Origin: JBAOHV01 sp964450685
Lineage (GTDB): Bacteria > Actinomycetota > Acidimicrobiia > Acidimicrobiales > Microtrichaceae
NCBI GenBank assembly: GCA_964450685.1
Contig: CAYVDN010000007.1
Coordinates: 30,647 to 94,646, forward strand
DNA: 64,000 bases
Direction of reading: 5' to 3'
Part shown: in pieces, positions 35,059 to 44,276 of the stretch
Numbering within the stretch: position 1 is the stretch's first letter
Layout of the letters: each line of letters opens with the position of its first letter
Program-made: the position numbers and the translations under genes
The notes under the pieces: model-generated
Database searches by the model: none
What the model saw: the letters and a program-made list of their open reading frames with translations, nothing else
Told to the model about the DNA's origin: nothing

Positions 35059-35775
35059 GTGACCTACAGGACGACCCTCGAGAGTGACTTCCCCGGCGCC
35101 GTCAGCTACGAGCGGTACCTGGCCCGGGTGGAGAAGGCCGTACTGCCCCTGGGGTTCGACCGCGAGCACACCTTCGCCGCGGTGTCGATCTGTCGTGACG
35201 AGCTCGCCCAGCCGTTCATGCAGGCCGTGTCACGCCGTTGGGACCACCCGTTCCACCTGGGCGGCCTGGGAGCGGTGCCGTCGCTGGGTCGTACCGGCTG
35301 GCGTGCAGCGCTGGCTCACGTCCCCGACGACAGCCGTGGTCGGCTGATCGTGTTCGGTCTCCCCCACATCGGCATCGACCCCGACGGTGCCATCGGCGAC
35401 AGCCTGCGGCGTCACCAGCACCGTGTCACCTCGACGTGTGGCGCGCTGACAGCGCTTCTCGACTCGCTCTCCCAGCCGGTCGAACCACCAACTCCGGGCC
35501 TGGACGACCACGAGGCCGACCGCCTACGCGAGGTCATTGCTTCGTACGTCGGCGAGCAGCTCCCAGCCGACCTGCTGGAGCTGACAAGGGTCGCTGCAGC
35601 CGCGGTCGAGGCGGAGATGTGGACCGAACTCGACGCACTCCGCGCCCACGACGACATGGACATCGTCGTGCTGTGCGGCATCCAGGTACACCTGCCCGAC
35701 GACGTCGATCACGTGCTTCCCACTTCGGCGATGTTCTGCGGAGCCGACGGAGACCGCCGCCCGCTACAGATCTGA
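35059..35775 (+). CDS. LCIB-type (theta-class) carbonic anhydrase-like protein
   Basis: A 238-residue protein resembling the LCIB C-terminal carbonic anhydrase family known from algae and some bacteria. The expected zinc ligands are seen as Cys45 in SICRDEL, His103 in LPHIGID and Cys127 in STCGAL. The family's LGGLxxxPxxGxTGxxAALxHxPD stretch is at about 67-90. Members interconvert CO2 and bicarbonate, though some need activation. GTG 35059 is used. No CO2-fixation genes are nearby; pdxH is convergent. Confidence 0.78.
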   Translation: MTYRTTLESDFPGAVSYERYLARVEKAVLPLGFDREHTFAAVSICRDELAQPFMQAVSRRWDHPFHLGGLGAVPSLGRTGWRAALAHVPDDSRGRLIVFGLPHIGIDPDGAIGDSLRRHQHRVTSTCGALTALLDSLSQPVEPPTPGLDDHEADRLREVIASYVGEQLPADLLELTRVAAAAVEAEMWTELDALRAHDDMDIVVLCGIQVHLPDDVDHVLPTSAMFCGADGDRRPLQI

Positions 35776-35794
35776 GCGGGGTCCGACAGGGTGA

Positions 35795-36433
35795 TCAGGG
35801 GGCCAGGCGTTCGATGCGCCAGGAGCCGCCCATACGCAAGTAGTGCAGGCGGTCGTGCAAGCGGCTCGGCCGGCCCTGCCAGAACTCGAACTCGGTCGGG
35901 CGGATCCCGTAACCACCCCAGAACGGTGGGCGTGGCACTTCCATGCCCTCGAAACGTCGGGTCACGGCCGCGACGGCGGAGTCCAGTTCTTCGCGCCCCG
36001 CGATCACCCGGCTCTGATGACTCGCCCACGCACCGATCTGGCTCTCACGCGGCCTACTGGCGAAGTACTCGTCGTTGCGGTGGTCCTCGATCGGCTCCGC
36101 AACACCGGAGACCTTCACCTGCCGGTGCAGACCGAGCCACGAGAAGAGCAGACAGACGTTGGGGTTGGCCGCCAGGTCAGCGCCCTTGTGGCTCGACCGG
36201 TTCGTGTAGAAGCACAGCATCCCGGCCGTCTCGTCGAGCCCGCGCAGCAACACGTTGCGAAGCGACGGCCGTCCGGTCGCGTCGACGGTGGCCAGCGCCA
36301 TCGAGTTGGGTTCCGGAACGCCGGCCTCCTCGGCCTCGGCGATCCAGCGTGAAAGCTGGGCGACCGGGTCGGGGTCCAGGTCCTGTTCGGACAGCGTTCC
36401 CCAGTCGTAGTCCAGTCGGCGGTCGAGAGCCAT
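35795..36433 (-). CDS. pdxH: Pyridoxamine 5'-phosphate oxidase
   Basis: A 212-residue FMN enzyme that oxidises pyridoxamine or pyridoxine 5'-phosphate to pyridoxal 5'-phosphate. Typical features: NSMALATVDATGRPSLRNVLLRG, FYTNRSSHKGADLAANP, RQVKVSGVAE, SRPRESQIGAWASHQS and the C-terminal FWQGRPSRLHDRLHYL. ATG 36433 gives the normal length. It is followed on the same side by no partner and stands between the carbonic anhydrase and the ABC1 kinase gene. Confidence 0.96.
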   Translation of the reverse strand: MALDRRLDYDWGTLSEQDLDPDPVAQLSRWIAEAEEAGVPEPNSMALATVDATGRPSLRNVLLRGLDETAGMLCFYTNRSSHKGADLAANPNVCLLFSWLGLHRQVKVSGVAEPIEDHRNDEYFASRPRESQIGAWASHQSRVIAGREELDSAVAAVTRRFEGMEVPRPPFWGGYGIRPTEFEFWQGRPSRLHDRLHYLRMGGSWRIERLAP

Positions 36434-36451
36434 GGGACCGGTTCTACCAGC

Positions 36452-37993
36452 TCAGCTGCGACCGAAGGTCGTGGGAGCGTCGAGTGCCGAGCGGAAGAAC
36501 TCCTCGTCCTCGAACAACCCGACGTCGGCCAGGAAGATCTTGCCGTAGCGTTCGAAGTACATGAGCTGCTTGGAGAGCATGAACATGCCGCGGTCGAAGT
36601 CGGAGTCGTACACGCCGTGCGCCTCGACAGCCGCGCGGATGCGCCGCTGTTCCTTGAAGCGGGTGTAGATGGCCCGCAGGCTCAGCTGGGTCTCCTCGAT
36701 GCCCTTGATCTCGGCGACCTGGCGTTGAGGTGCGGCGAGCAGATCGGCGAGCGAGACGTCTCCGAAGGGTCTCGTCAGAAGCGGCTCCAGGGTCATCCTG
36801 ATGAAAGCTTCGGTCTGGTCCAGGTCCATCCCCAGGTTCTCGTGGAGCACCGGTCCGTACATGCGAACGGCCTGCTGTGCGATCTCGGGCCAGGCGTCCT
36901 GCTCGCCGAGCGCGGCGCGGATCATCGAGCGGAAGAACCGGTGGCTCTCCAGGTCGAGCCGACCAACGATCCCCCAGTCGATCACCCCGATCCTGCCGTC
37001 GGGCAGCAGCAGCAGGTTGCCGGCGTGGACGTCACCGTGGAAAGTGCCCCAACGCACAGCTGTCAGCAGGAACCCCTTGATCACCTCCTGCACGATCGGT
37101 GCCGGGTCATAGCCGTACCGTGCGATGGCTCCCAGGTCGTCGACCGGTACCCCGTCAAGGAACTCCATGGTGAGAACCCTCGCCCCGGACAGCTCCGGGT
37201 ACACCTCGGGGACCGTGACGCGCGGCAGGTCGACCTGTGCCAGCAGTCGCCGGTAGTGGACCATCGCCCGCGCCTCGTTGCGCAGGTCGAGCTCCTCACC
37301 GATCTGGACCCGGAACCCCTGGAGCATGGCGAGCATCTGCCCTACGGCGAACTCGCCGGTCTGCTTGGCGATCAGGTCGAGCAGCGGCTGGAACAGGTCG
37401 AGGTCGCGGGCCACGTGGTGCTCGATTCCCGGGCGCAGCACCTTCACCGCGACGTGTCGGCCGTCCCGGGTCACCGCCGAGTGCACCACCGAGATCGACG
37501 CCCTCCCGATCGGCTCCCTGGAGAAGCTCCGGAACGCCTCGTCGAGCGGCATGCCCAGGTCGATCTCGATCGTGCGGCGGACGTCGTCGAAGGGCACCGG
37601 GGCACCGGTGTCCAGACAGGTTCGGAACTCTGCTGCGACCTTCTCGCCGAACATGCCCGGCGAGGATCCGATCAGCTGGCCGAACTTCATGAAGGTCGCG
37701 CCGAGCTCCTCGAACGTCTGTCGCAGCGGCCTCGCGTACGCGTCGGGCTCGAGGCGACGGTGCAGCGCCGTGCGCGTTGCCAGCGGGGCGAAGTGCCTTG
37801 TGGCGACCAGCGTGATCTGGGTCGCTCTGCCTGCGACGTCCCGCATCGAGGTCCGGGGAAGCTCGCGGGGAAAGACCCGTGGCACGGTTCCGGAACTCTC
37901 CTCCGCCGGTCCCGCGCTCGTCTCCGTGTCGTCGATCATCTCGACGTCATCGATCGTCTCGATGTCATCGATCGCTCCCATGGCCCCCGTCAT
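36452..37993 (-). CDS. ABC1/UbiB-family atypical kinase
   Basis: A 513-residue protein of the ABC1/UbiB family. A KxGQ motif (FMKFGQLIGSSPGMF) leads the kinase-like domain, followed by an RASISVVHSAV nucleotide-loop variant, VAVKVLRPG with the lysine, GDVHAGNLL (catalytic) and VIDWGIVG (metal). The acidic N-terminus has an IDDxE repeat (IDDIETIDDVEMIDDTE). ATG 37993 is chosen over TTG 38005. Family members act in isoprenoid-lipid metabolism; actinobacterial substrates are unknown. Confidence 0.86.
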   Translation of the reverse strand: MTGAMGAIDDIETIDDVEMIDDTETSAGPAEESSGTVPRVFPRELPRTSMRDVAGRATQITLVATRHFAPLATRTALHRRLEPDAYARPLRQTFEELGATFMKFGQLIGSSPGMFGEKVAAEFRTCLDTGAPVPFDDVRRTIEIDLGMPLDEAFRSFSREPIGRASISVVHSAVTRDGRHVAVKVLRPGIEHHVARDLDLFQPLLDLIAKQTGEFAVGQMLAMLQGFRVQIGEELDLRNEARAMVHYRRLLAQVDLPRVTVPEVYPELSGARVLTMEFLDGVPVDDLGAIARYGYDPAPIVQEVIKGFLLTAVRWGTFHGDVHAGNLLLLPDGRIGVIDWGIVGRLDLESHRFFRSMIRAALGEQDAWPEIAQQAVRMYGPVLHENLGMDLDQTEAFIRMTLEPLLTRPFGDVSLADLLAAPQRQVAEIKGIEETQLSLRAIYTRFKEQRRIRAAVEAHGVYDSDFDRGMFMLSKQLMYFERYGKIFLADVGLFEDEEFFRSALDAPTTFGRS

Positions 37994-38088
37994 CCCCCTG
38001 TACAACCGTCACTTCACCGACACGTCATGGACCGGCCGGCGGCTACATGGTGGTCCATCGCCACGGCCGGTGCACGGCGTTCCGTCTG

Positions 38089-38559
38089 TCAGCGATCGAG
38101 CTCCAGGTCGCCCGGTTCCCAGTCCTGGACCCCACCCAGGTCGTAGACCTTGGTGAATCCCGCCTCGACCAGCTTCATGGCGGCTGCGAGGCTCCTTCTA
38201 CCACTTCGGCAGTAGACGATCGTCGGGCGGGCCGGGTCCAGGCCAGCGGTCCGTGTGTCCCACAGGTCGGTGTCCTCGACCGGGATGCTCTGTGCGCCCA
38301 CGAGGTGGCCCTCGCGGTACTCCTCGACCGAGCGCACGTCGACCACGAGTGCCCCTCCCGCTTCGATGAGTGCCTTGCCCTGGGCCGAGTCGATCGTGGT
38401 GACCTGGCCGGCGACCGCCTCGGGTACCGCTGCTGCTTCCTCGCCACCGCAACCGGCTGCAGCCAGCGCGGCGATCACCAGGGCCACCAGCACTGTCAGG
38501 GACATCGAGCGGCTGGTTCGTGGCGCGGTCGAACGCCTTGGGGACGGGGTCGTGGCCAT
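38089..38559 (-). CDS. Rhodanese-like lipoprotein
   Basis: A 156-residue exported protein with a signal peptide ending LAAAGC and a single rhodanese domain (about 55-150). The active-site loop is CRSGRR, so Cys can carry sulfane sulfur. It is divergent from hrpB with 65 bp between. A membrane-side sulfur transfer or redox role is inferred. Confidence 0.85.
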   Translation of the reverse strand: MATTPSPRRSTAPRTSRSMSLTVLVALVIAALAAAGCGGEEAAAVPEAVAGQVTTIDSAQGKALIEAGGALVVDVRSVEEYREGHLVGAQSIPVEDTDLWDTRTAGLDPARPTIVYCRSGRRSLAAAMKLVEAGFTKVYDLGGVQDWEPGDLELDR

Positions 38560-38624
38560 CGACCTGACGCTACCGAACCCCACGGAGAACGAGGCTTCAC
38601 CCCACGGGGCGCGAGACTTCGCCC

Positions 38625-41267
38625 GTGCCCGAACCGGTCGAGCCACCTGTCGAGGAACAGGCCGAGCAACTGCGCCTGCCGGTGATCGACGTGATGGACG
38701 AGTTGCTGCACGCACTCGACGGACCCGGCGCTGCTGTGCTGGTGGCGCCTCCGGGCACCGGCAAGACAACGGGTGTGCCACCGGCACTGGTCGACGAGCC
38801 GTGGATGGGGGACGGCCGGATCGTCGTCGTCGAGCCGCGTCGACTCGCTGTCCGGGCGGCCGCCGCCCGAATGGCGGAGCTGGCCGGTGAGCCGGTTGGC
38901 CACGGTGTCGGCTATTCGGTGCGCGGGGAGCGCCGGGTCGGACCGCGGACCCGGATCGAGGTCGTGACCGAGGGGTTGTTCCTCAGGCGTCTGCAGTCCG
39001 ACCCGTCCCTCGATGGCGTGTCGGCAGTGCTGCTCGACGAGTTCCACGAGCGGTCCCTCGACGTCGACCTGGTGCTCGCGCTCGTGCTCGACATCCGCGC
39101 CGCGCTGCGCCCCGACCTGCGGCTGTTGGTCATGTCGGCGACGATCGATCCGGGCCCGGTGGCAGAGCTGATGGGACCGGGCTGCGTGCCGATCGTGCGC
39201 GCCGAGGCCCCGTTGTTCCCCGTCGAGACGCGCTACCGGCCGGGTTCAGCGCACGACCCACTCGAATCACGGGTGGCGCACGTAGTGCGCGAGGCGCTGA
39301 GCGATGACTCCGGCGACGTGCTGGTGTTCCTGCCCGGCCGCGCAGAGATCCGCCGGACCCGCAGGATGCTCGAACCGCTCGTGGCAGCCGCGGTGGAGGG
39401 GGGAACCGTCGAGCTGGCCGAGCTGCACGGCTCGTTGTCGCCCGACGAGCAGCTGCACGTGGTCAGACCCCCTGAGCCCGGGCGTCGGCGGGTGATCCTG
39501 TCGACGAGCCTGGCCGAGACGTCGATCACCGTCCCCGGGGTGCGCGTGGTTGTCGACGCCGGCCGGCGACGCACCCAGCGGGTGGACCCGGACTCAGGGC
39601 TGCCAGCGCTGAAGACCGGTCCGGTCAGCATGGCCGGAGCCGACCAGCGCCGTGGCCGCGCGGGCAGGGTCAGGCCGGGGGTCGCATACAGGATGTGGGC
39701 CGAGTCAGACGAAAGGCACCGCCCGGCACACGACACGCCCGAGATACTCGACGGTGACCTCGCCGCGCTGGTTCTACAGCTCCACGCCTGGGGTGTCGGC
39801 GACCCGGGGGATCTCGCCTGGCTCGATCCCCCGCCAGCGGACGCCTTCGCCGCGGGGAGCTCCCTGTTGGTGCAGCTGGGCGCCCTCGACGACGAGGGTC
39901 GCCTGACGCGGCTCGGTCGGGCGATGGCCGAGATCGGGTTCCATCCCAGGCTGGCAGCGATCGCGGTCGAGGCCCGAAGACACGGCCTCGTCGAACTGGC
40001 GGCCGACACCCTGGCCCTGCTCGAGACCTCACGCTCGGGCAACCCCGATGTGGTCGAGCGCCTGCGATCCGCAGGCAGCGAGTCTGGTGACCACCGTCGG
40101 GCTGTGCGCATGTGGCTCCGAGCGCTGGAGTCGGTGGACCTGGCACAATTGGAGGTGGCACAGCTCGCCCGCTCGGAGGAGCTCGCTGGGTCGGAGGAGC
40201 TCGGCGCAGGACCGGCCGCGTCGATCGACTCGACCGTCGCGCGGTTGCTGCTCGCCGGGTTCGCTGACAGGGTCGCGCGTCGACGTGACACCGAACGACA
40301 CACGGTCGGCACCGTCGGCACCGTCGGCACCGTCGGCAAGGCCGGCAAGGTCGGTCGCCAGCAGGTGGTGTTCCACCTGCTGGGCGGCGGAGAGATCACC
40401 CTCCCGCCCCAGGACCCGTTGGCGGATGCGCGCTGGCTGGTCGTCGTCGATCTGGATGCCGGCGCGCCGGGGCAGCCTGGCCGGGTACACCTGGCTGCGC
40501 CCATACCCGACGACGTCGTGCGCGGACAGCTGGAGCCACGGATGACCATCGAGTCGTTCGTGCGTTGGGACCAGTCCGCTCATGACGTGATCGCGCTGCG
40601 ACGACGGCGGCTCGGGTCGATCACGGTGTCGGAGGGCGCTCTCCCCCGTCCAGACCCAGCGGCGGTGAGGGCGGCGCTCGAAGTCGGGATCGACAGGGAG
40701 GGTCCGGGTCTGTTCCCCAGGTTGTGCGAGGCCGACGACCTGCGGAGCCGGGTCGCGTGGCTTGCCGCGACCCGGCCGGACGACGGCTGGCCCGACTGGT
40801 CCGACCATGCGCTCGTCGCAGGTCTCGACCTGTGGGCCGGGCCACGGCTCGGATCGGTGAGGCGAGTCGCTGACCTGCGACAGGTGGATGTCGTCGCCGC
40901 ACTCTCTGCGACGCTCGACTGGGAGCAGCGCAAGCGGCTCGACAGCGAGGCACCCACCCACTGGGTCTCCGGCTCTGGCCGGAGGATCCGGTTGCGCTAC
41001 GGGGATGTGGACGGCGATCCGACCTCGGTCGTGGCATCAGCTCGGATAAGGGACCTGATCGGTGTCGACGAGCACCCGAGCATCGGTAGAGACCACGTCA
41101 GGGTCACTCTGGAGTTGCTCTCACCGGCCGGTCGCCCCGTCCAACGCACCGACGACCTGCCGGGCTTCTGGCGCGGTAGCTACGCAGCAGTGCGGGCGGA
41201 TCTGCGTGGCCGCTACCCCAAGCACCCGTGGCCCGAACGTCCGTGGGAACCGCTCAGGCCGACCTGA
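38625..41267 (+). CDS. hrpB: HrpB-like ATP-dependent RNA helicase
   Basis: An 880-residue DEAH-box helicase. APPGTGKTTGVP (Walker A), DEFHER (motif II, DEFH), MSATID (III) and the Q-x-x-GRAGR-type motif VI (QRRGRAGRVRPG) are in order, followed by the HA2 and HrpB C-terminal domains. A (GTV) repeat near residue 565 is a low-complexity linker encoded by a 9-bp repeat. GTG 38625 is the start. The 3' end overlaps the convergent SF2 helicase gene by 14 bp. Confidence 0.92.
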   Translation: MPEPVEPPVEEQAEQLRLPVIDVMDELLHALDGPGAAVLVAPPGTGKTTGVPPALVDEPWMGDGRIVVVEPRRLAVRAAAARMAELAGEPVGHGVGYSVRGERRVGPRTRIEVVTEGLFLRRLQSDPSLDGVSAVLLDEFHERSLDVDLVLALVLDIRAALRPDLRLLVMSATIDPGPVAELMGPGCVPIVRAEAPLFPVETRYRPGSAHDPLESRVAHVVREALSDDSGDVLVFLPGRAEIRRTRRMLEPLVAAAVEGGTVELAELHGSLSPDEQLHVVRPPEPGRRRVILSTSLAETSITVPGVRVVVDAGRRRTQRVDPDSGLPALKTGPVSMAGADQRRGRAGRVRPGVAYRMWAESDERHRPAHDTPEILDGDLAALVLQLHAWGVGDPGDLAWLDPPPADAFAAGSSLLVQLGALDDEGRLTRLGRAMAEIGFHPRLAAIAVEARRHGLVELAADTLALLETSRSGNPDVVERLRSAGSESGDHRRAVRMWLRALESVDLAQLEVAQLARSEELAGSEELGAGPAASIDSTVARLLLAGFADRVARRRDTERHTVGTVGTVGTVGKAGKVGRQQVVFHLLGGGEITLPPQDPLADARWLVVVDLDAGAPGQPGRVHLAAPIPDDVVRGQLEPRMTIESFVRWDQSAHDVIALRRRRLGSITVSEGALPRPDPAAVRAALEVGIDREGPGLFPRLCEADDLRSRVAWLAATRPDDGWPDWSDHALVAGLDLWAGPRLGSVRRVADLRQVDVVAALSATLDWEQRKRLDSEAPTHWVSGSGRRIRLRYGDVDGDPTSVVASARIRDLIGVDEHPSIGRDHVRVTLELLSPAGRPVQRTDDLPGFWRGSYAAVRADLRGRYPKHPWPERPWEPLRPT

Positions 41268-42996
41268 GCCACTTGCGTCCCACGACGAGCCGACGGTCGA
41301 GCTGATCCAGTGTCGCCTCGGATATCCGCCGGATTCCCGCCAGGCGGTTCAGCTCGGCGTTCACCTGCGGGTGGCTCCAGCCCGTCACCCTCACCAGCTC
41401 GCGGGCCAGATCCGCGTTCGCGTCTCGTAGGGCGACCTTGCGCTGACGGAGTGTCATGCCGTGACCGGATGCTTCCGCGGAGTCATCCGCGCCCTGACCC
41501 GGACGGGCCGAGCGTGCTCCCCCGCCCGGCAGCGGCGGCGGTAGCAATACCAGGTCGACACCCGGCTCGTCGCGCGGATCGCGGGCCGAGCCGTCGGGAT
41601 CGTCGCCGAACACGCCCTCATCGGGATGAGCGTCGTGCTCCCCGGCGGGTCCGCTGCTGCCCGATTCTCCCAGCGCCACCGACCCGATGACAGCGAAGAG
41701 GCTCATCTGCTCGTCGTCGCCCTGGTCTACCGCGTCCAACTCCGGTTCGTCGGGTACCGCCGACGGCTCGGCGTCGGCCCGTTTGCGCAGGCTGTGGCGA
41801 CGCTGCTCGGTGAACGTCGCAGCGAAGTGACGAAGGCGCGGGTCGTCGGGCAGGAAGAAGTAGGCCTTCTGGCGCGGCACCCCGCGGGTCCAGCGCACGA
41901 TGCGCCCGACCGCCTGACGGAAGAACAGCTCGGTCGTGGTTGTCGTCGCGAACACGGCGATCCTCAAGCGGGGGATGTCGACACCTTCGGAGACCATGCG
42001 CACCGCGATGATCCACGGCTGGTCCGAGCGCGAGAAGCCGGCGATCTTGTCGGACGCACCCGGGTCGTCGGACACCGCCACGACAGCCCTGACCCCGTGC
42101 CGGCGGAGCATCAGCTCGGCTATCTCCTGAGCATGGGTCTGGTCCGTGGCGATGATCAGCCCACCCGCCTCGGGGTGGGAGCGACGCAGTTCGCCCAGAC
42201 GTTCGTGGGCCTGATCGAGCACCGTGGGCAGCCACTCCCCTTCGAGCGACAGCGCGGTGCGCAGCCGCTGGTTGGCAAGCTCGCGGGGCAGCTCGTCCTC
42301 GAAGGTGGCGGCGACGGTCTCACCGCTGGGCGCGACCCATTCCATGAACCCGTTTATGCGAGGGAAGTAGACGGGTCGCACGACTCCACTGTCGGCAAGG
42401 GCTTCTCCGTAGCCGTACTCGTAGTCGGAGCGGGCCTCGTCGAGGTGGTAGTCGACGAACGGGATCGCCGAGGTGTCGGACCGGAACGGGGTCCCCGACA
42501 GCGACAGCCTGCGGGCGGCGTGCTCGAACGCGTGCAGCACCGCTCCACCCCAGGAACGGTCGTCGGCGGCGTGGTGGATCTCGTCGAATACCACGAATGC
42601 TCCACGGGCCAGCGGTGCGAGCGCCGCGGCCGAGGTCGACACCTGCTGGTAGGTGGTGACGATGCCGTGCATGTCGGCCGGCAGCGCCCCGTCGCGTGAC
42701 GACCATTCGGGTTCGAGGTGCAGACCGAAGCGGGCGGCGGACTCGGCCCACTGGTGCTTGAGGTGCTGGGTTGGGGCGACGACGACAACCCGGCGTCCGG
42801 GGAACTCACCCAGGTCCTGGACGGCTGCGGTCAGAGCGAAGGTCGTCTTGCCGGCACCGGGGGTGGCGACCGCCAGGAAGTCCGGTCCGTCCTTCAGCGT
42901 CAGGGCATCGAGCGCCTGGGACTGCCACGGCCGCAACCGGATGCGGGTCGGGCGGAGGGTGGAGTTGGTGGCGGCGGTGGCGTCTGCGGGGCTCAC
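41254..42996 (-). CDS. SF2 DEAD/DEAH-box helicase
   Basis: A 580-residue superfamily 2 helicase: RPWQSQALDAL (Q-like), TPGAGKTTFAL (Walker A), DEIHHAADD (motif II), LSGTPFRSD (III), and QAVGRIVRWTRG (VI). A type III restriction/Ercc3-like arrangement is suggested. The C-terminal 130 residues are low-complexity then helical with an RxxGWSHPQVNAELNRLAGI helix-turn-helix-like region. It starts at GTG 42996. The role, DNA repair or restriction, is not clear and no methylase or partner is adjacent. Confidence 0.85.
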   Translation of the reverse strand: MSPADATAATNSTLRPTRIRLRPWQSQALDALTLKDGPDFLAVATPGAGKTTFALTAAVQDLGEFPGRRVVVVAPTQHLKHQWAESAARFGLHLEPEWSSRDGALPADMHGIVTTYQQVSTSAAALAPLARGAFVVFDEIHHAADDRSWGGAVLHAFEHAARRLSLSGTPFRSDTSAIPFVDYHLDEARSDYEYGYGEALADSGVVRPVYFPRINGFMEWVAPSGETVAATFEDELPRELANQRLRTALSLEGEWLPTVLDQAHERLGELRRSHPEAGGLIIATDQTHAQEIAELMLRRHGVRAVVAVSDDPGASDKIAGFSRSDQPWIIAVRMVSEGVDIPRLRIAVFATTTTTELFFRQAVGRIVRWTRGVPRQKAYFFLPDDPRLRHFAATFTEQRRHSLRKRADAEPSAVPDEPELDAVDQGDDEQMSLFAVIGSVALGESGSSGPAGEHDAHPDEGVFGDDPDGSARDPRDEPGVDLVLLPPPLPGGGARSARPGQGADDSAEASGHGMTLRQRKVALRDANADLARELVRVTGWSHPQVNAELNRLAGIRRISEATLDQLDRRLVVGRKWLRSA

Positions 42997-43064
42997 TGTC
43001 GGCCGGAACGGTGCACGTCGGGGTTCCTCGGCGGGATCGGGGACCTGCCAGTCTATGAGCAGGC

Positions 43065-44204
43065 TCAGTCGTCGAGCAGCACGCGACGGACCGACAGCGC
43101 GAGCCGGCGACGCTTGCGGTCGAGCTCCAACACCTTCACGTTGAGCTGCTCGCCAGGCACGACCAGCTGCTCCGGCCGGTAACCCGGCACGTCTGACAGC
43201 TCGCTCGTGTGCACGAGACCCTCGGCCCCGCCGTCGTCCAGGCGGACGAACGCGCCGTATTCGACCACGCGCAACACCGTCGCAGGAACTATCGAGCCCA
43301 CCTCGACCGACTCGAACGGGTCCGGGCGCGTCGCACGCAGGGACAGAGCGACCCTGGGTTTGGACTTCTGCACGTCGAGCACGACGACGTCGACCCGGTC
43401 ACCGACCGCGACGACCGCGTCGACGGACTCCAGACGCCCCCACGTCAGCTCGCTGCGGTGCACCAGTCCACGCACCCCACCGAGATCGACCACCGCGCCG
43501 TAGTCGGCAGTGCTGACGACGGTCCCGCTGACGGTCACACCCGGTTCGAGCGATCGCAGGAGCTCCTTCTCGGCATGGCGTCGCTGGCGACGCAGATGGG
43601 CCCGTACCGAGACGACGACACGTTCGTCCTCGCGGTCGAGCTCGGTGACGACGACGTCTACCTCGGTCCCGACGAGTTCGGCCAGGTCGGCTCCTGGCGA
43701 CTCTCCTGCCAGCGAGGCCGGCAGGAAGGCGCGCAGCCCCAGGTCGACGACCGCGCCACCCTTGGTCCGGCGAACCACCTTCCCGCGCAGCGATTCCCCT
43801 TCGGCGAAAGCCTGTGTCACCTTCTCCCAGGCCCGCTGCTTGCGTGCCCACGCGACCGACAGAACGGGGCGCTGCAACGGGTCCTCGCGGGCCAGCTGGG
43901 CGGCTTCGACGACGTCGCCCTCACGTACCGGTCCATCGAACTCCCCGAGCGGCACGACCCCGACTCGACCGTCGGCGAGGCGGACCTGCACCTCTCGTTC
44001 CCCCAGGGACGAGACGGTCACCTCGACTATGTGGCCGACGTCGACCGACGGACCGACGCGGGCCGGTGACGAGGGGGTGTGGTTGGGCAACGACGGCGGC
44101 GGGACGACTGCTCCCGCGGGGGCGGACTGCCCTATCACCGGGTGAGCCGGCAGCGCTGGACCCGCTCCTTCGTCGGAGCTGACTTCGTCGGGGCTGTCTT
44201 CCAT
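43065..44204 (-). CDS. Protein with four S1 RNA-binding domains
   Basis: A 379-residue protein with an acidic, Pro-rich N-terminus and four S1 (OB-fold) repeats at about 55-120, 135-205, 220-290 and 300-375. The third and fourth carry the classic motifs (YGAVVDLGGVRGLVHRSEL and YGAFVRLDDGGAEGLVHTSEL). It resembles ribosomal protein S1 but is short and begins differently, so it is likely an S1-like paralogue; the true rpsA is probably elsewhere. It starts at ATG 44204. Confidence 0.85.
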   Translation of the reverse strand: MEDSPDEVSSDEGAGPALPAHPVIGQSAPAGAVVPPPSLPNHTPSSPARVGPSVDVGHIVEVTVSSLGEREVQVRLADGRVGVVPLGEFDGPVREGDVVEAAQLAREDPLQRPVLSVAWARKQRAWEKVTQAFAEGESLRGKVVRRTKGGAVVDLGLRAFLPASLAGESPGADLAELVGTEVDVVVTELDREDERVVVSVRAHLRRQRRHAEKELLRSLEPGVTVSGTVVSTADYGAVVDLGGVRGLVHRSELTWGRLESVDAVVAVGDRVDVVVLDVQKSKPRVALSLRATRPDPFESVEVGSIVPATVLRVVEYGAFVRLDDGGAEGLVHTSELSDVPGYRPEQLVVPGEQLNVKVLELDRKRRRLALSVRRVLLDD

Positions 44205-44276
44205 GGTCGGACGTCACCCTACCGTCCGACCGACGTCAGCTACCGTGGCGCCGCAAACGAGACAGAGGGGCGTCAC

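Noticed and set aside
41254..42996. SF2 helicase as part of a restriction or defence island
   Set aside because: No methylase, nuclease or other defence gene is adjacent; neighbours are hrpB and an S1-domain protein.
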